A stretch of 64,000 nt of DNA, from positions 167,562-231,561 of the forward strand of contig NZ_JANUDX010000007.1 of NCBI RefSeq assembly GCF_024810105.1. Direction: 5' to 3'. The notes below the pieces were generated by a model that saw nothing but the letters and a program-made list of their open reading frames with translations, was not told where the DNA came from and made no database searches. Shown piece by piece: positions 19,101 to 26,871 of this stretch. Each line of letters begins with the position of its first letter. Positions within the stretch are counted from its first letter, which is position 1. The DNA is from Stenotrophomonas sp. BIGb0135 (GTDB lineage: Bacteria; Pseudomonadota; Gammaproteobacteria; Xanthomonadales; Xanthomonadaceae). A program made the position numbers and the translations under genes.

Positions 19101-19752
19101 CACCTCGCTGGCCGAGGAGGGCTACCCGGATGAGGACCTGGAGGATGGCGTGGCCGTGCTCACCGCCCTGGTCGGGCAGACCCTGACCGTGCCATTGCCC
19201 GAAGGCGGCGCACTGCACGCGCTGCCGCCGACCGCGCGCCGGGCCGAGATCGAATTCCACTTTGCGATGCAGCCCACCGCGGTGCCGCAGCTGCTGGAGC
19301 TGCTGCACGCCTACGGCCTGGTCGGCGACCGCCGCGGCTTTGGTACGCGGCGCAAGCTGGAAGGCCTGATGACCGGCAAGATCGACCTCACCTACTGCAG
19401 CGGCGAGCGCTGGTACGTGCTCGACTACAAGTCCAACCGCCTGCCGGGCTACGACCCGGCGCGGCTGGAGAGCGCCATGCGGCACAGCGAGTACGACCTG
19501 CAGGCGCTCATTTATACCGTTGCGCTGCACCGCTGGCTGCGCTTCCGGCTGGGGGCCGGCTACGACTACGCGCGCGACATGGGCGGGATCCGCTACCTGT
19601 TCTGCCGTGGCCTGGATGCAACGCGGCAGGACAGCCCCGGGCTGTACAGCCAGCGCTTCGATCCCGCCCTGGTCGACGCCATGGATGCGCTGTTCGCCGG
19701 CGGCGAACACGCCCAGGCCCGCATGGCTGCACGCGCACGGGGGGAGGCATGA
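16099..19752 (+). CDS. recB: Exodeoxyribonuclease V beta subunit RecB
   Basis: This 1217-aa protein combines a 3'-5' UvrD-like helicase and a nuclease. Walker A is seen in EASAGTGKTFTLATLF (about residue 22 onward). VTFTDAATQELRKRI is motif Ia, DEFQDTD is motif II, and FLIGDPKQAIYGFRGGDI is motif III. ITLHKSKGLEYPLVFLP and LLYVGLTRAEHALW lie in motifs V-VI. The nuclease motif VLDYKSN is at about residue 1108, with an upstream metal-ligand region beginning near FGNVLHDALE. The start overlaps recC and the stop overlaps recD, so the three are co-translated. All key motifs look intact. Confidence 0.96.
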   Translation: MNTPDLLDDPYLALPLEGVRLIEASAGTGKTFTLATLFTRLVVEKGMRIGQILAVTFTDAATQELRKRIRERLALAAQLVERAPGEDDSPEVALTRLILQRQLGLGEERPAALARRLQTAADEIDLASIFTIHGFCTRVLREHALESGHTFDPPTLLPSERALHDELAADLWRVYANDAATVDALTRLWSSPEALAADMGTLIKPLPLLPAIPAGLEHDPRPAHAQAAHQLAAAYRDHGEAFMGELCAAVENKVLNGNSYKLAWLEPLAVQLHRWAGAADPDTPLEADVERLRRLGVEELAARTNKAHAGKAPQSPLQHALAVYVAAADTLAQWQRGQAIAFLHALRDEARTRLDELKRIGRVQTYDDLIDGVADALEGPHRAVLVQQLRAQYAIALVDEFQDTDDRQWGIFQRVFGDSPETRAAGLAPALFLIGDPKQAIYGFRGGDIHTYLKAKHQADAAPPLDRNFRSRPAVLQAIQALYANAGADAFLEADIGFEPVQPGSTRVDADFLRDGVPAPGLTVRVLHNPDGGALKADPSRAQAGDACVAAIHQLLSEARQGRTLLRGQPVQPGDIAVLVRSHREATRIQQALSAVGIPAVAAGKQSLYATAEAHDLRLLLLALLQPADEGRLRAALSTVLLGEDAAAIDAMEREGDAQRSFQIRLLLWRERWQRGGPFAVIADLCAEHAERLLGLLDGERRLTNYLQLGELLQQAAAQTLGMHGLLDWLQVQMAHADQDDEQQLLRLESDARRVQIITLHKSKGLEYPLVFLPFVGIGGQGPNTDAHCTVYAHGRRELHWKMDKDPAWDEASTRNTQEQQAEDARLLYVGLTRAEHALWIAAGDLAGLAKTRLAPMLADLEALRAHPAVAVVDTPLEPRPPQLAVERDGELPPVRALTRRIPHDWWVYSFTQLAHADAGHDTDAAATEVPAPAADEPAGVDLSLEADPAVPVSEEEIDPRFMGSRFGNVLHDALENTDFACWAGWQPGQPAPEEQAQVLRTSLAEEGYPDEDLEDGVAVLTALVGQTLTVPLPEGGALHALPPTARRAEIEFHFAMQPTAVPQLLELLHAYGLVGDRRGFGTRRKLEGLMTGKIDLTYCSGERWYVLDYKSNRLPGYDPARLESAMRHSEYDLQALIYTVALHRWLRFRLGAGYDYARDMGGIRYLFCRGLDATRQDSPGLYSQRFDPALVDAMDALFAGGEHAQARMAARARGEA

Positions 19753-21659
19753 GCCTGCTTGCCGCGCTGAAACAGCGCAACGCCCTGCGTACCCTCGACC
19801 ACGCGCTGGCGCTGAGCCTGCGCCGGCTGCGGCCGGACACGCCCGAGGCGGTGCTGGCCGCCGCCGCACTGGCCTCGCTGGCGGTGTCCCAGGGCCACGC
19901 CGGGCTGGACCCGTGCCAGCCGCAACGCCTGGTCGAAGGCGACGCCGACTGGCCCGCACCGGCGGACTGGCTGGCGCAGCTGCGTGCGTCACCGTGGGTG
20001 GACGTGCCCGACAGCTGCACCGCGCCGGCTGCCGATGCACCGCTGGTGCTGGAGAACGGCCTGCTCTACCTGCGCCGTTACCGCGAATACGAGCGCCGCC
20101 TGGCCGAAGGCCTGCAGCGCATCGCCAGCCAGCCACTGCCCGCGGCCGACCCGGATGCATTGGCGGCATTGTTCGCGCAGCTGTTCCCGCAAGCCCGCGA
20201 AGGCATCGACCACCAGGCCCGTGCCGCTGCCGTGGCGCTGCGTCACCCACTGGTGCTGGTCACCGGTGGCCCCGGCACCGGCAAGACCACCACCATCGCG
20301 CGGCTGCTGGTGCTGCTGGCCGCGCAGGCGGCACAGGCCGATACGCCGTTGCCCCGGGTGGCGCTGGCCGCCCCCACCGGCCGCGCCGCCGAACGCATGG
20401 CCGAAAGCCTGCGCCTGGCCGTGCAACGGCTGCGCCTGCTCGGCATTGCGCCGGCCCTGTGCGACGCCATGCCCACCACCGGAACCACCCTGCACCGGCT
20501 GCTGGGGGTGATTCCCGATGCGCCGCGCTTCCGCCATCACGGCGACAACCCGCTGCCGTTCGAGGTGGTGGTGGTGGACGAAGCGTCGATGATCGACCTG
20601 CCGCTGATGACCAAACTGGTCGAGGCGATCGCCTCGGGCACCCGGCTGGTGTTGCTGGGCGACCCGGACCAGCTGCCGTCGGTGGAGGCTGGCGACGTGC
20701 TCAGCGCGGTCCTGCGCGCCAGCGGCGACGGCCTGGGCACCCGCGCCGATGACGCGCAGGCACTGCGCACGCTGTTGGCCCCCGCCAGCCTGCAGCCCGT
20801 GGCCGCGGCGACCCGGTTCGACGGCCGGCGCGTGCAGTTGCAGCGCGGCTACCGGCAGACCGATGCGCTGGACCTGGCACCGCTGGCGCATGCGGTGCGC
20901 CACGGCGACGCCGATACCGCCCTGGCGTTGCTGCGGGGTGGCACGCTGGCAGGCGTGCACTTCCACGAGGACCAGAGCGACCCGCTGCAGCAGCACCGCG
21001 CGCCGCTGCTCGCGCACTGGCGCGGGTTGGGCGAGGCCGCCGATCCGGGCCAGGCCCTGGCCAACGCAGGGCGCATCCGCCTGCTCACCGCCGTGCGCGA
21101 AGGGCCGCAGGGCGCACGCGGACTCAACGCGCGCATCGAAGCATTGCTGGCCGGCGTGCCGCGCCCGGGCATGGCGCCGGGCTATTTCCACGGCCGGCTG
21201 TTGCTGGTCACCGAAAACAGCTACCGCCACCGCCTGTTCAACGGGGATATCGGCATCTGCCTGGCCGACCGCCACGGCGCGGTGACGGCCTGGTTCCCCG
21301 GCGATACGCCGGACCAGCCGCGGGGCTTCCATCCCGGTGCGCTGCCCGCGCATGAAAGCGCGTTCGCGATGACCGTGCACAAGGCCCAGGGCTCGGAATT
21401 CGACACGGTCTGGTTGCAGTTGCCGCGCCGCGACAACCGGGTGCTGTCGCGCGAGCTGGTGTACACCGGCATGACCCGGGCCCGCCAGTCGCTGCATGTA
21501 CTGGGCAGCGCCGAGGTGATCGGCGCGGCCCTGAAGCGGCACGCCAGCCGGTTGTCCGGGCTGGCGGCGCGATTGGGCGAAGACACCGGCGAGGCCGGCG
21601 AGGCCGCGCCGGACGCTGCCCCGGCGGCGCCGGCCCCGGCCCAGGGCCAGCTGTTCTAG
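19749..21659 (+). CDS. recD: Exodeoxyribonuclease V alpha subunit RecD
   Basis: This 636-aa protein is a 5'-3' SF1B helicase. Walker A is VTGGPGTGKTTTIARLL at about residues 170-186, motif Ia is ALAAPTGRAAERM, motif II is VVVDEASMIDLPLM, and motif III is LLGDPDQLPSVEAGDVL. The C-terminal UvrD-like part has FAMTVHKAQGSEFDTVWLQL and LVYTGMTRARQSL. An Ala/Pro tail ends the protein. With RecB and RecC it forms the RecBCD helicase-nuclease for double-strand break repair and foreign DNA degradation. The start overlaps the recB stop (ATGA). Confidence 0.96.
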   Translation: MSLLAALKQRNALRTLDHALALSLRRLRPDTPEAVLAAAALASLAVSQGHAGLDPCQPQRLVEGDADWPAPADWLAQLRASPWVDVPDSCTAPAADAPLVLENGLLYLRRYREYERRLAEGLQRIASQPLPAADPDALAALFAQLFPQAREGIDHQARAAAVALRHPLVLVTGGPGTGKTTTIARLLVLLAAQAAQADTPLPRVALAAPTGRAAERMAESLRLAVQRLRLLGIAPALCDAMPTTGTTLHRLLGVIPDAPRFRHHGDNPLPFEVVVVDEASMIDLPLMTKLVEAIASGTRLVLLGDPDQLPSVEAGDVLSAVLRASGDGLGTRADDAQALRTLLAPASLQPVAAATRFDGRRVQLQRGYRQTDALDLAPLAHAVRHGDADTALALLRGGTLAGVHFHEDQSDPLQQHRAPLLAHWRGLGEAADPGQALANAGRIRLLTAVREGPQGARGLNARIEALLAGVPRPGMAPGYFHGRLLLVTENSYRHRLFNGDIGICLADRHGAVTAWFPGDTPDQPRGFHPGALPAHESAFAMTVHKAQGSEFDTVWLQLPRRDNRVLSRELVYTGMTRARQSLHVLGSAEVIGAALKRHASRLSGLAARLGEDTGEAGEAAPDAAPAAPAPAQGQLF

Positions 21660-21672
21660 CCCCGCATCCGGT

Positions 21673-22068
21673 TTACTCCGGGATCACCACGGTGCCATCG
21701 GGGAACACGATGGCGCCGTCACCGCTGACATCGAAGAAGCCCAACTGGTGGGTATGGGCCAGCACCTGCACCAGGCCATGCGCGTTCTCGGCCACTTCAT
21801 CGGCGAAGGAGGCGTAGATCACGTGCTGGCCGACGCTGTAGTCGGTCACTTCCGGGCGGTCGTCCTCGTCATCGGCCAGCGGCCCGTCCATCGGCGGGAA
21901 GTGCTCGACGAGCGCGGCGAAGAACGCCTGCAACGCCGGCACCGACACCGCCGGATCGTCGTACTCGTGGGTTTCGTTCCATTCGGTCTGCGCGTCGTAC
22001 CACTGCAGGAACGCCTCCGCATCGCGCGGGGCCACGGCGGGGTCGAACACCATCAGGTCATAGCTCAT
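21673..22068 (-). CDS. Conserved hypothetical acidic protein
   Basis: The protein is 131 aa from the ATG at 22066-22068 (MSYDLMVFDPAVAPRDAEAF). I do not recognise a named family, though this opening looks familiar from hypothetical proteins in related genera. It is acidic and aromatic-rich (EAFLQWYDAQTEWNETHEYD, DEDDRPEVTDYSVGQHVIYA), ends in a short beta-like FFDVSGDGAIVFPDGTVVIPE-type segment, and has no signal peptide or membrane helix. Seven more in-frame residues are possible from 22089, but no ribosome site favours them. It is tail-to-tail with recD, 13 bases apart. Confidence 0.7.
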   Translation of the reverse strand: MSYDLMVFDPAVAPRDAEAFLQWYDAQTEWNETHEYDDPAVSVPALQAFFAALVEHFPPMDGPLADDEDDRPEVTDYSVGQHVIYASFADEVAENAHGLVQVLAHTHQLGFFDVSGDGAIVFPDGTVVIPE

Positions 22069-22520
22069 AGGGATCTGGTCGAACATCACGCAGGAAAGAG
22101 GGCATCAGCATAGCCCCGATCCGGTGGCGATGAGCGCAGGCAGCGCGCGGTGGCCCAGTCAACCATGTGATCGACAGCAAATCCGTAGTGAGTAGGGCGC
22201 CTCACATTGTGAGTGCGGGCGGTCACACATCATCGCCGGTCGCTGCAGTTTCACACGCATGCGTCGATCCAGTATCGCCACTTGCACGCCGGTGCGAAAG
22301 CGCCCTGCAACGCTGTGACAAGCATCTGCAACGCAGCGCCAAGTCCACCGGCAACGCTCCGGTTACACCGGTAGTGGAGGAACTGCGGTGTCGTACTCGA
22401 CGCGCTTTGCAGGGGAAATCCAGTGCGATCACGCCTGACCGGTTCGTGCCTGGGGACGCCTGCGGCTGGCTTCGTCGATGCACCGACTCGGCTTATCAGC
22501 AGAAGGAAGGGGGCAGGGCT
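22069..22520. other. Intergenic region upstream of the AraC-type regulator
   Basis: About 450 bases separate the divergent hypothetical gene and the regulator. A plus-strand frame is open from 22167, but it is Cys/Ser/Arg-rich and lacks family similarity, so I treat the region as non-coding. A small palindrome CTCAC-ATT-GTGAG lies at 22201-22213 among several TGTGA/TCACA half-sites, which could be a regulator site. Nothing else is recognisable. Confidence 0.4.
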
Positions 22521-23099
22521 ATGGACGTTTTCGAGCGAGGTTTGGAGGTTTTCGTCAGTCCGCCTGGCGCGGGCAGTGGCGATGTCGACGATGGTGATGG
22601 ACAGAGCCTGGCGTGGAGCCTGGCATTGCTGTCGCACATGTGCCAGTGCACGTGCCAGCCCGGTGCCACGGCGGCCGACGGCGACCTGGCCTGGGAGGCG
22701 CTGCTGGCACGCACGCGGATCCGCCCGCACGGTACCGCCGCCACGCGGCTGGTGGAGCGGGCGCGGGAGTGGATAGAACAGCATGCCGATGACGAGGAGG
22801 TTTCCGTCGATCGGCTGGCCGCAGCGTTGAACATGTCGCGCACCAGCCTGCATCGCAAGCTGGTGGCAAGCATCGGCCACCCGCCCGGCGAGTTGATCCG
22901 GCTGGTGCGCCTGCGCCTGGCGCGGCGCCTGCTGCGCGAGGGCGAGGGCAATGTGTCGGACGTGGCCTACGCGGTGGGCTTCGTCAGCCTGTCCGGCTTC
23001 AGCCGCGCGTATCGGCACCACTACGGCGAGCCGCCGTCGAGCATGCGCGGTGCGTGCTGCGCACCGCCGCCGCGCCGTTCGCCTGCAACGCGCGGCTAA
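22521..23099 (+). CDS. AraC-family transcriptional regulator
   Basis: The protein has 192 aa. The C-terminal half (about residues 85-180) is a typical two-helix-turn-helix AraC domain. It has VSVDRLAAALNMSRTSLHRK as the first HTH, RLRLARRLLREGEGNVSDVA leading to the second, and AYAVGFVSLSGFSRAYRHHY as the second HTH with the family signature. The N-terminal 80 residues show no known sensor domain. The ATG at 22521 follows a strong AAGGAAGGGGGCAGG site, which decided the start over an in-frame extension to 22167. It sits directly upstream of the DUF2589 cluster on the same strand and is its likely regulator. Confidence 0.87.
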   Translation: MDVFERGLEVFVSPPGAGSGDVDDGDGQSLAWSLALLSHMCQCTCQPGATAADGDLAWEALLARTRIRPHGTAATRLVERAREWIEQHADDEEVSVDRLAAALNMSRTSLHRKLVASIGHPPGELIRLVRLRLARRLLREGEGNVSDVAYAVGFVSLSGFSRAYRHHYGEPPSSMRGACCAPPPRRSPATRG

Positions 23100-23221
23100 G
23101 CGGTCGCAACACATCGCCGCACGCGCGCACGGCGCGGCGGGTATCACTAACCCCGTGGAAGCAACACCACCGACATCGACCCGTATCGATGGCAGGTCCC
23201 ACGACCAGGAGCGAAGGCGAG

Positions 23222-23728
23222 ATGAGCGGAACCATGTCATTCCACACGTTGATCGAAGCATTGGCCGGGGCGGTCATCGAAGCCCAGGACAGCATCGAGA
23301 TGCACCAGATTTCCCACCTGCGCGATTTCTTCGACGAAGACAACCGGCCCAGGAGCGTCACCATCCGCATGCCCTCCCTGCACCCGCAGGCCGAGGAAGG
23401 CGATGAAGACCTCTACCGCGCGCCGCTGTTGCCGCTGGTGTCCACCAACAACCTGCGCATCCGGGAGGTGGAGATCAGCTTCAACGCGGACCTGGCGGAA
23501 CTGGGCCCCGAGGATCTGGATGTGCCTGCGCCGGGCGCTCCGGATGCCTGGGAGACGCCGCGGCCGGCGGCGCGACACGTAGGACTGGATACCGGCCGCG
23601 GCAAGGGCGTGGGCAACGTACACGTGCAGTTGCGCGTGGAGGGAACCGAGCCGACCGATGGCGCGGCGCGGTTGATGAACCACCTGGCGCAGAGCCAGGG
23701 GGTGTTCAAGACCATCAAAGCCACCTGA
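23222..23728 (+). CDS. DUF2589 protein
   Basis: The protein has 168 aa. The pattern matches my recollection of DUF2589 (PF11655), whose function is unknown: an N-terminal helix TLIEALAGAVIEAQDSIEMH, then VTIRMPSL, an APLLPLVSTNNLRIREVEIS strand and a late GNVHVQLRVEGTEPTDGAAR segment near the C-terminus. It has no signal peptide. The ATG at 23222 follows AGGAGCGAAGGCGAG. It is the first structural gene of a five-gene run on this strand. The acidic stretch near residues 90-110 is Pro/Ala-rich and probably disordered. Confidence 0.75.
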   Translation: MSGTMSFHTLIEALAGAVIEAQDSIEMHQISHLRDFFDEDNRPRSVTIRMPSLHPQAEEGDEDLYRAPLLPLVSTNNLRIREVEISFNADLAELGPEDLDVPAPGAPDAWETPRPAARHVGLDTGRGKGVGNVHVQLRVEGTEPTDGAARLMNHLAQSQGVFKTIKAT

Positions 23729-23796
23729 TCCACCACCACGGCGGCGTCCACGCGTTACGGCCGTCGCTGCCTGCCAACCACTAGGAGTGCATCACC

Positions 23797-24435
23797 ATGC
23801 CTGACGAACTCGTCAATATCTCCAGCCAGTTCAAGGGTCTGCCCATGGCCGACCTGATCGGCGGCCCGCTCACCGCAGCGTGCGATTCGCAGATCAAACT
23901 GGCCCAGGCCACCGCCAGCTTCATCCGCTCGGTCGGCTTCCTGCCGCCGGACCCGGCCAACACCGATCCCAACGCGGTCGGCGGCACCCGCACCGCGCTG
24001 TTCCGCTTCAAGCGCCCGGTCGACAACCTCGATCCGGCCACCAAGGAGGCCCAGCCGTTCTCCGAGGAAGAAGTGGAGCTGGAAGTGCCGCTGCTGGCCA
24101 TCGTCAAGGTGCCCAACCTGAGCATCTACAGCGTGGACATCAACTTCGAGATGGAAGTGAAGTCGTCGTTCTCGGCCAAGGACAGCCAGGACTACTCGGC
24201 GGCGATGCAGGCGGAAATGAAGGTGGGCTGGGGCGTGTTCTCGGCCAAGGTGAACATCCAGGGCTCGGTGGCCTCGCACAAGGAGAACACCCGCACGTCG
24301 GACAATTCGGCCAAGTACACCGTGGCCGTGCACGCCGAGGACAAGGGCATGCCCGAAGGCCTGGCCCGGGTGATGGACATCCTGCAGACCGCCTCGGCCC
24401 CGCGCAAGATCGGCGCCCCGGTACCGGTGGCCTGA
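23797..24435 (+). CDS. DUF2589 protein, larger paralogue
   Basis: The protein has 212 aa. It shows the DUF2589 core more fully: SSQFKGLPMADLIGGPLTAA, CDSQIKLAQATASFIRSVGF, VPLLAIVKVPNLSIYSVDIN and FEMEVKSSFSAKDSQDYSAA. The end is SVASHKENTRTSDNSAKYTV and VHAEDKGMPEGLARVMDIL. The ATG at 23797 follows CTAGGAGTGCATCACC. No signal peptide or membrane helix is present. The protein looks like an alpha/beta structural unit. Its pairing with a second, shorter DUF2589 gene 68 bases upstream suggests the two form a hetero-oligomer; that is inference. Confidence 0.8.
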   Translation: MPDELVNISSQFKGLPMADLIGGPLTAACDSQIKLAQATASFIRSVGFLPPDPANTDPNAVGGTRTALFRFKRPVDNLDPATKEAQPFSEEEVELEVPLLAIVKVPNLSIYSVDINFEMEVKSSFSAKDSQDYSAAMQAEMKVGWGVFSAKVNIQGSVASHKENTRTSDNSAKYTVAVHAEDKGMPEGLARVMDILQTASAPRKIGAPVPVA

Positions 24436-24535
24436 CATGGGCGTTGCGCCCATCGCGGTGAACGCAATCGTGGAATGACCCGTCGCGTCGCCAAGACGCG
24501 GCGGGTCCGGCATGTCCAACGCAGGGAAGACCGCC

Positions 24536-24793
24536 ATGTTCGATCTGAATGATGTCAAGTTCGTCAAACGCATCGTGGTAGGCAGCAACAACCCCACCCA
24601 GATGCTCACCGATGCCGACCTGGGCCAGGCCCAGGACCTGCTCAACCGCTGCCTCAGCGATACGCCGAAGGGCGCGATCCTGGGGATCGAACGCAGCTTC
24701 ACCATCCTGCAGATCGGCGAGCACCAGGTCGTGCTGCAGTGGCTGGCCTACCACGTCGGCTTTCCGCGCCGACCGGTGTGGTTGGCCGAATGA
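24536..24793 (+). CDS. Small hypothetical protein in the DUF2589 cluster
   Basis: The protein is 85 aa from the ATG at 24536, which has AGGGAAG eight bases upstream. An ATG at 24512 is possible but has a poorer site. The sequence (FDLNDVKFVKRIVVGSNNPT, then DADLGQAQDLLNRCLSDTPK and FTILQIGEHQVVLQWLAYHV) matches no family I know. It is cytoplasmic by appearance. It lies 100 bases after the large DUF2589 gene and 19 bases before the next, so it is probably in the same operon. Confidence 0.68.
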   Translation: MFDLNDVKFVKRIVVGSNNPTQMLTDADLGQAQDLLNRCLSDTPKGAILGIERSFTILQIGEHQVVLQWLAYHVGFPRRPVWLAE

Positions 24794-24812
24794 CCGGCAC
24801 GGGAGCCTGTCG

Positions 24813-25238
24813 ATGGCCGACCATCCGCTCGATGACCTGATCCACACCCTCGCCCGGGCATTGGCGGACAGCCGCCACCGCTGCGCGCATGCGCACCTGC
24901 AGCGCCTGCAGGCCCGCCTCGGCGCGGGCCAGACGCTGGTGGTTCGCAGCCTCGTCGATGGGCAATGGCTGCAGCACGACGTACCGCTGGCCGAGTTGAT
25001 CGTGCCGCGCGGCATCCTGGCCACCACGCTGGAAGTGCAGCTGGATTGCGAGGTCGAAGAAGTGGCCGGCGCCGATGGCCTGCCGGCGAGGATCGCGCTG
25101 CACCCATGCACCGGAGAGGCCGAACACCGCTTGACCATCTGCCTGCATGGCGGCACCCCGCTGCACGGCGAACTGCTGCTGGACGGCCAGAGCCTGCGCC
25201 GTTTCAGCCTCGATCCCCCCTCGACCGCGGAGGCATGA
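24813..25238 (+). CDS. Hypothetical protein, possibly a diverged DUF2589 member
   Basis: The protein is 141 aa from the ATG at 24813, preceded by CGGGAGCCTGTCG. The N-terminal helix LDDLIHTLARALADSRHRCA and the strand HDVPLAELIVPRGILATTLE followed by VQLDCEVEEV have the same shape as the DUF2589 segment 'VPLLAL-vP---L-I-evevdF'. I read it as a possible third, diverged family member, but this needs a profile search. No signal or membrane segment is present. It sits between the small hypothetical gene and a short membrane protein gene, with one base between its stop and the next start. Confidence 0.65.
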   Translation: MADHPLDDLIHTLARALADSRHRCAHAHLQRLQARLGAGQTLVVRSLVDGQWLQHDVPLAELIVPRGILATTLEVQLDCEVEEVAGADGLPARIALHPCTGEAEHRLTICLHGGTPLHGELLLDGQSLRRFSLDPPSTAEA

Positions 25239-25239
25239 C

Positions 25240-25431
25240 ATGGCCCGACCCGACCGCCTGCGCCTGTTGCTGTCCGACGACGACGCCCACCAGGTACGCC
25301 AATGGCTGGGCCCGCTGCTGGCCCGCAAGCGCGCCGCGGCCGCCGCGCGTGCCCGTCGTCGCCGCCAGCGGCTGCTGGCCACGCTGTGGCTGATCGCGCT
25401 CGGCGTGGCGTTGATGACGCGTTATTTCTGA
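25240..25431 (+). CDS. Small basic single-pass membrane protein
   Basis: The protein has 63 aa. An N-terminal soluble part (RPDRLRLLLSDDDAHQVRQW) leads to a very basic stretch (ARKRAAAAARARRRRQR) and a C-terminal hydrophobic helix (LLATLWLIALGVALMTRYF). This tail-anchored layout with the basic side facing the cytoplasm suggests an inner-membrane adaptor. The ATG at 25240-25242 starts one base after the stop of the previous gene. No family is recognised. Confidence 0.6.
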   Translation: MARPDRLRLLLSDDDAHQVRQWLGPLLARKRAAAAARARRRRQRLLATLWLIALGVALMTRYF

Positions 25432-25485
25432 GCCGGGTGCGGGCAGCTGCCCGCGCCTGGCGTTTCAACCACCAAGGAGTACACG

Positions 25486-26244
25486 ATGAGGACATACGAT
25501 TGCCGCCGGGCGTTGGGGTGGCTGGTTCTGCTGGCCCCGCTGTTCGCCCATGCACAGGCCCATCCCGACGCCGCAACGGCGGCCACGTGGGTGGGGGTGG
25601 ATACCGCCGATGGGCGGCCGTCATCGGTGCGCCTGGCCTTGCAGCCGGCCAGCGACACGGCCCAGATCGTGTTCGGCGAGCCGCGCAACTGCCGTCTCGA
25701 CGCACGCCTGTCCCACCAGGGCGACGGCCAGTTGCAGTACGACCTGGTCGGCGCCAACGGCGGGCGCTGGTGCAACCGGCTGTATCCGGGCCGCGTGCAG
25801 CTGCAGGTGGGCGAAGGCCAGGCCACGCTGCAGGTGCGCAGCGACGCGGCAGCCTCGGAGGTGTCGCTGTGGGCCAGTGGCCAGGTCCCCGCGGCGGCCC
25901 GCCTGCCGGCAGCGCTGGCAGGGCGCTGGGCCACCCAGGTGCAGGGCGCGGCGAACCTGCCGGTGAGCCTGCAACTGACGCTGGCGGGCAGCGAGCCGGG
26001 CGACCTGGGCAGCAGCCTGGCCTACGCCAGTCCGCGCAACTGCCGGGTGCCGCTGCGCCTGGAAGGGCGCACCGCGGAGGGAGCGTGGTACTCGGTGCGG
26101 CCCGGCAACGGCGGTGCCGCCTGCGATCGCCTGGTGGGGCGCTGGATCGTGGTGCAGACCCTCGATGACACCCCCCGCCTGCGCATCGAGCCGGCGATCG
26201 GCGAATGCGCGCCAGGCTGCGTCCTGCAGCGCGTGACGCCCTGA
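25486..26244 (+). CDS. Exported protein with two internal repeats
   Basis: The protein has 252 aa. The ATG follows CCAAGGAGTACACG. A Sec signal peptide (residues 1-24, LGWLVLLAPLFAHAQA) is present. The mature part contains two related units of about 105 residues. Unit one has GEPRNCRLDARLSHQGDGQL and GANGGRWCNRLYPGRVQLQV; unit two has ASPRNCRVPLRLEGRTAEGA and RPGNGGAACDRLVGRWIVVQ. The shared PRNCR and NGG---C-RL cysteines suggest one disulfide per unit. The family is unknown to me. It ends the plus-strand run that starts with the AraC regulator and meets the minus-strand lysozyme gene tail to tail. Confidence 0.75.
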   Translation: MRTYDCRRALGWLVLLAPLFAHAQAHPDAATAATWVGVDTADGRPSSVRLALQPASDTAQIVFGEPRNCRLDARLSHQGDGQLQYDLVGANGGRWCNRLYPGRVQLQVGEGQATLQVRSDAAASEVSLWASGQVPAAARLPAALAGRWATQVQGAANLPVSLQLTLAGSEPGDLGSSLAYASPRNCRVPLRLEGRTAEGAWYSVRPGNGGAACDRLVGRWIVVQTLDDTPRLRIEPAIGECAPGCVLQRVTP

Positions 26245-26268
26245 GCCCACCTGCAGGCGCACCCGATA

Positions 26269-26298
26269 CGCCGCGGTACCCCATCGGGTGCCGCGGCG
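26269..26298. terminator. Bidirectional terminator hairpin between convergent genes
   Basis: CGCCGCGGTACCC (26269-26281) and GGGTGCCGCGGCG (26286-26298) pair at 12 of 13 positions around a CATC loop. The hairpin lies between the convergent exported-protein and lysozyme genes. A short T-rich stretch follows on the plus side only. Confidence 0.65.
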
Positions 26299-26307
26299 TT
26301 CTGCCGT

Positions 26308-26808
26308 TTACCAGTGTGCGTAGGTGCCGCTGCTGTACATGCGCCACTCGGCGCCGCGGCGGTTGACCAGGCCCTTCATCACCTTGCCCTGCGACCGCGT
26401 CCACGCCATCCAGGCCGCCTCCAGCGTGGCAAAGGTGGTGCTGGCCTGGGGGTTGTTGACCAGCTTGAGCACCGAGGAGCGGGCGAAGTTGCCCACCCCG
26501 ATGTTGAAGCTGAGGATCACCAGTGCATCGAACTGGCACTGCGACACCGTCGCGGTCACGCCACGGTTGACGGCCTGCTCGAACGGCGCCAGGTCCTTGC
26601 GCAGCAGCGCCTCGGCCTGTTCCAGGGTGATCCCGCGGGCAAGCCCGTCCCACTCGGCGCGGGCGATCAGGTGCCCGTAGCCGACGGTGGCGCCGGCCAC
26701 CCAGTGGTCGACCGGCTTGCCGGTCTGGTCGTCGTAGGGTTGCAGGCGCTGGCCTTCCACCTGCTTGAGCCATTCGATCCCTTGCGGGCTCAACGTCATG
26801 CTGTTCAT
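26308..26808 (-). CDS. Phage-type lysozyme (GH24, T4-lysozyme-like endolysin)
   Basis: This 166-aa muramidase should cleave the MurNAc-GlcNAc bond of peptidoglycan. The T4-lysozyme triad is visible: Glu18 in VEGQRLQPYDD, Asp26/27, and Thr41 in GATVGYGHLI. Then FEQAVNRGVTATVSQCQFDA and LVILSFNIGVGNFARSSVLK lie in the C-terminal lobe. The ATG at 26806-26808 follows GAGGATCC. It has no signal peptide, so export would need a holin or another route. It may be a phage remnant or a tool of the neighbouring membrane-protein cluster. Confidence 0.88.
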   Translation of the reverse strand: MNSMTLSPQGIEWLKQVEGQRLQPYDDQTGKPVDHWVAGATVGYGHLIARAEWDGLARGITLEQAEALLRKDLAPFEQAVNRGVTATVSQCQFDALVILSFNIGVGNFARSSVLKLVNNPQASTTFATLEAAWMAWTRSQGKVMKGLVNRRGAEWRMYSSGTYAHW

Positions 26809-26871
26809 TGCGGATCCTCGTTGGTCTGGGCGCATCCAGGAGAGGGCGCCACGCCGTGGGCCGGCGTGGGG

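Noticed and set aside
16009..20250. 1413-codon minus-strand frame opposite recB
   Set aside because: It is a shadow of recB and the start of recD; its translation has no recognisable motif.
22201..22264. Crp/Clp-type binding site upstream of the AraC gene
   Set aside because: TGTGA and TCACA half-sites occur, but the spacing (10 bases) does not fit the TGTGA-N6-TCACA consensus.
22167..22520. N-terminal extension of the AraC regulator
   Set aside because: The text is Cys/Ser/Arg-rich, and a strong ribosome site sits right before the ATG at 22521.
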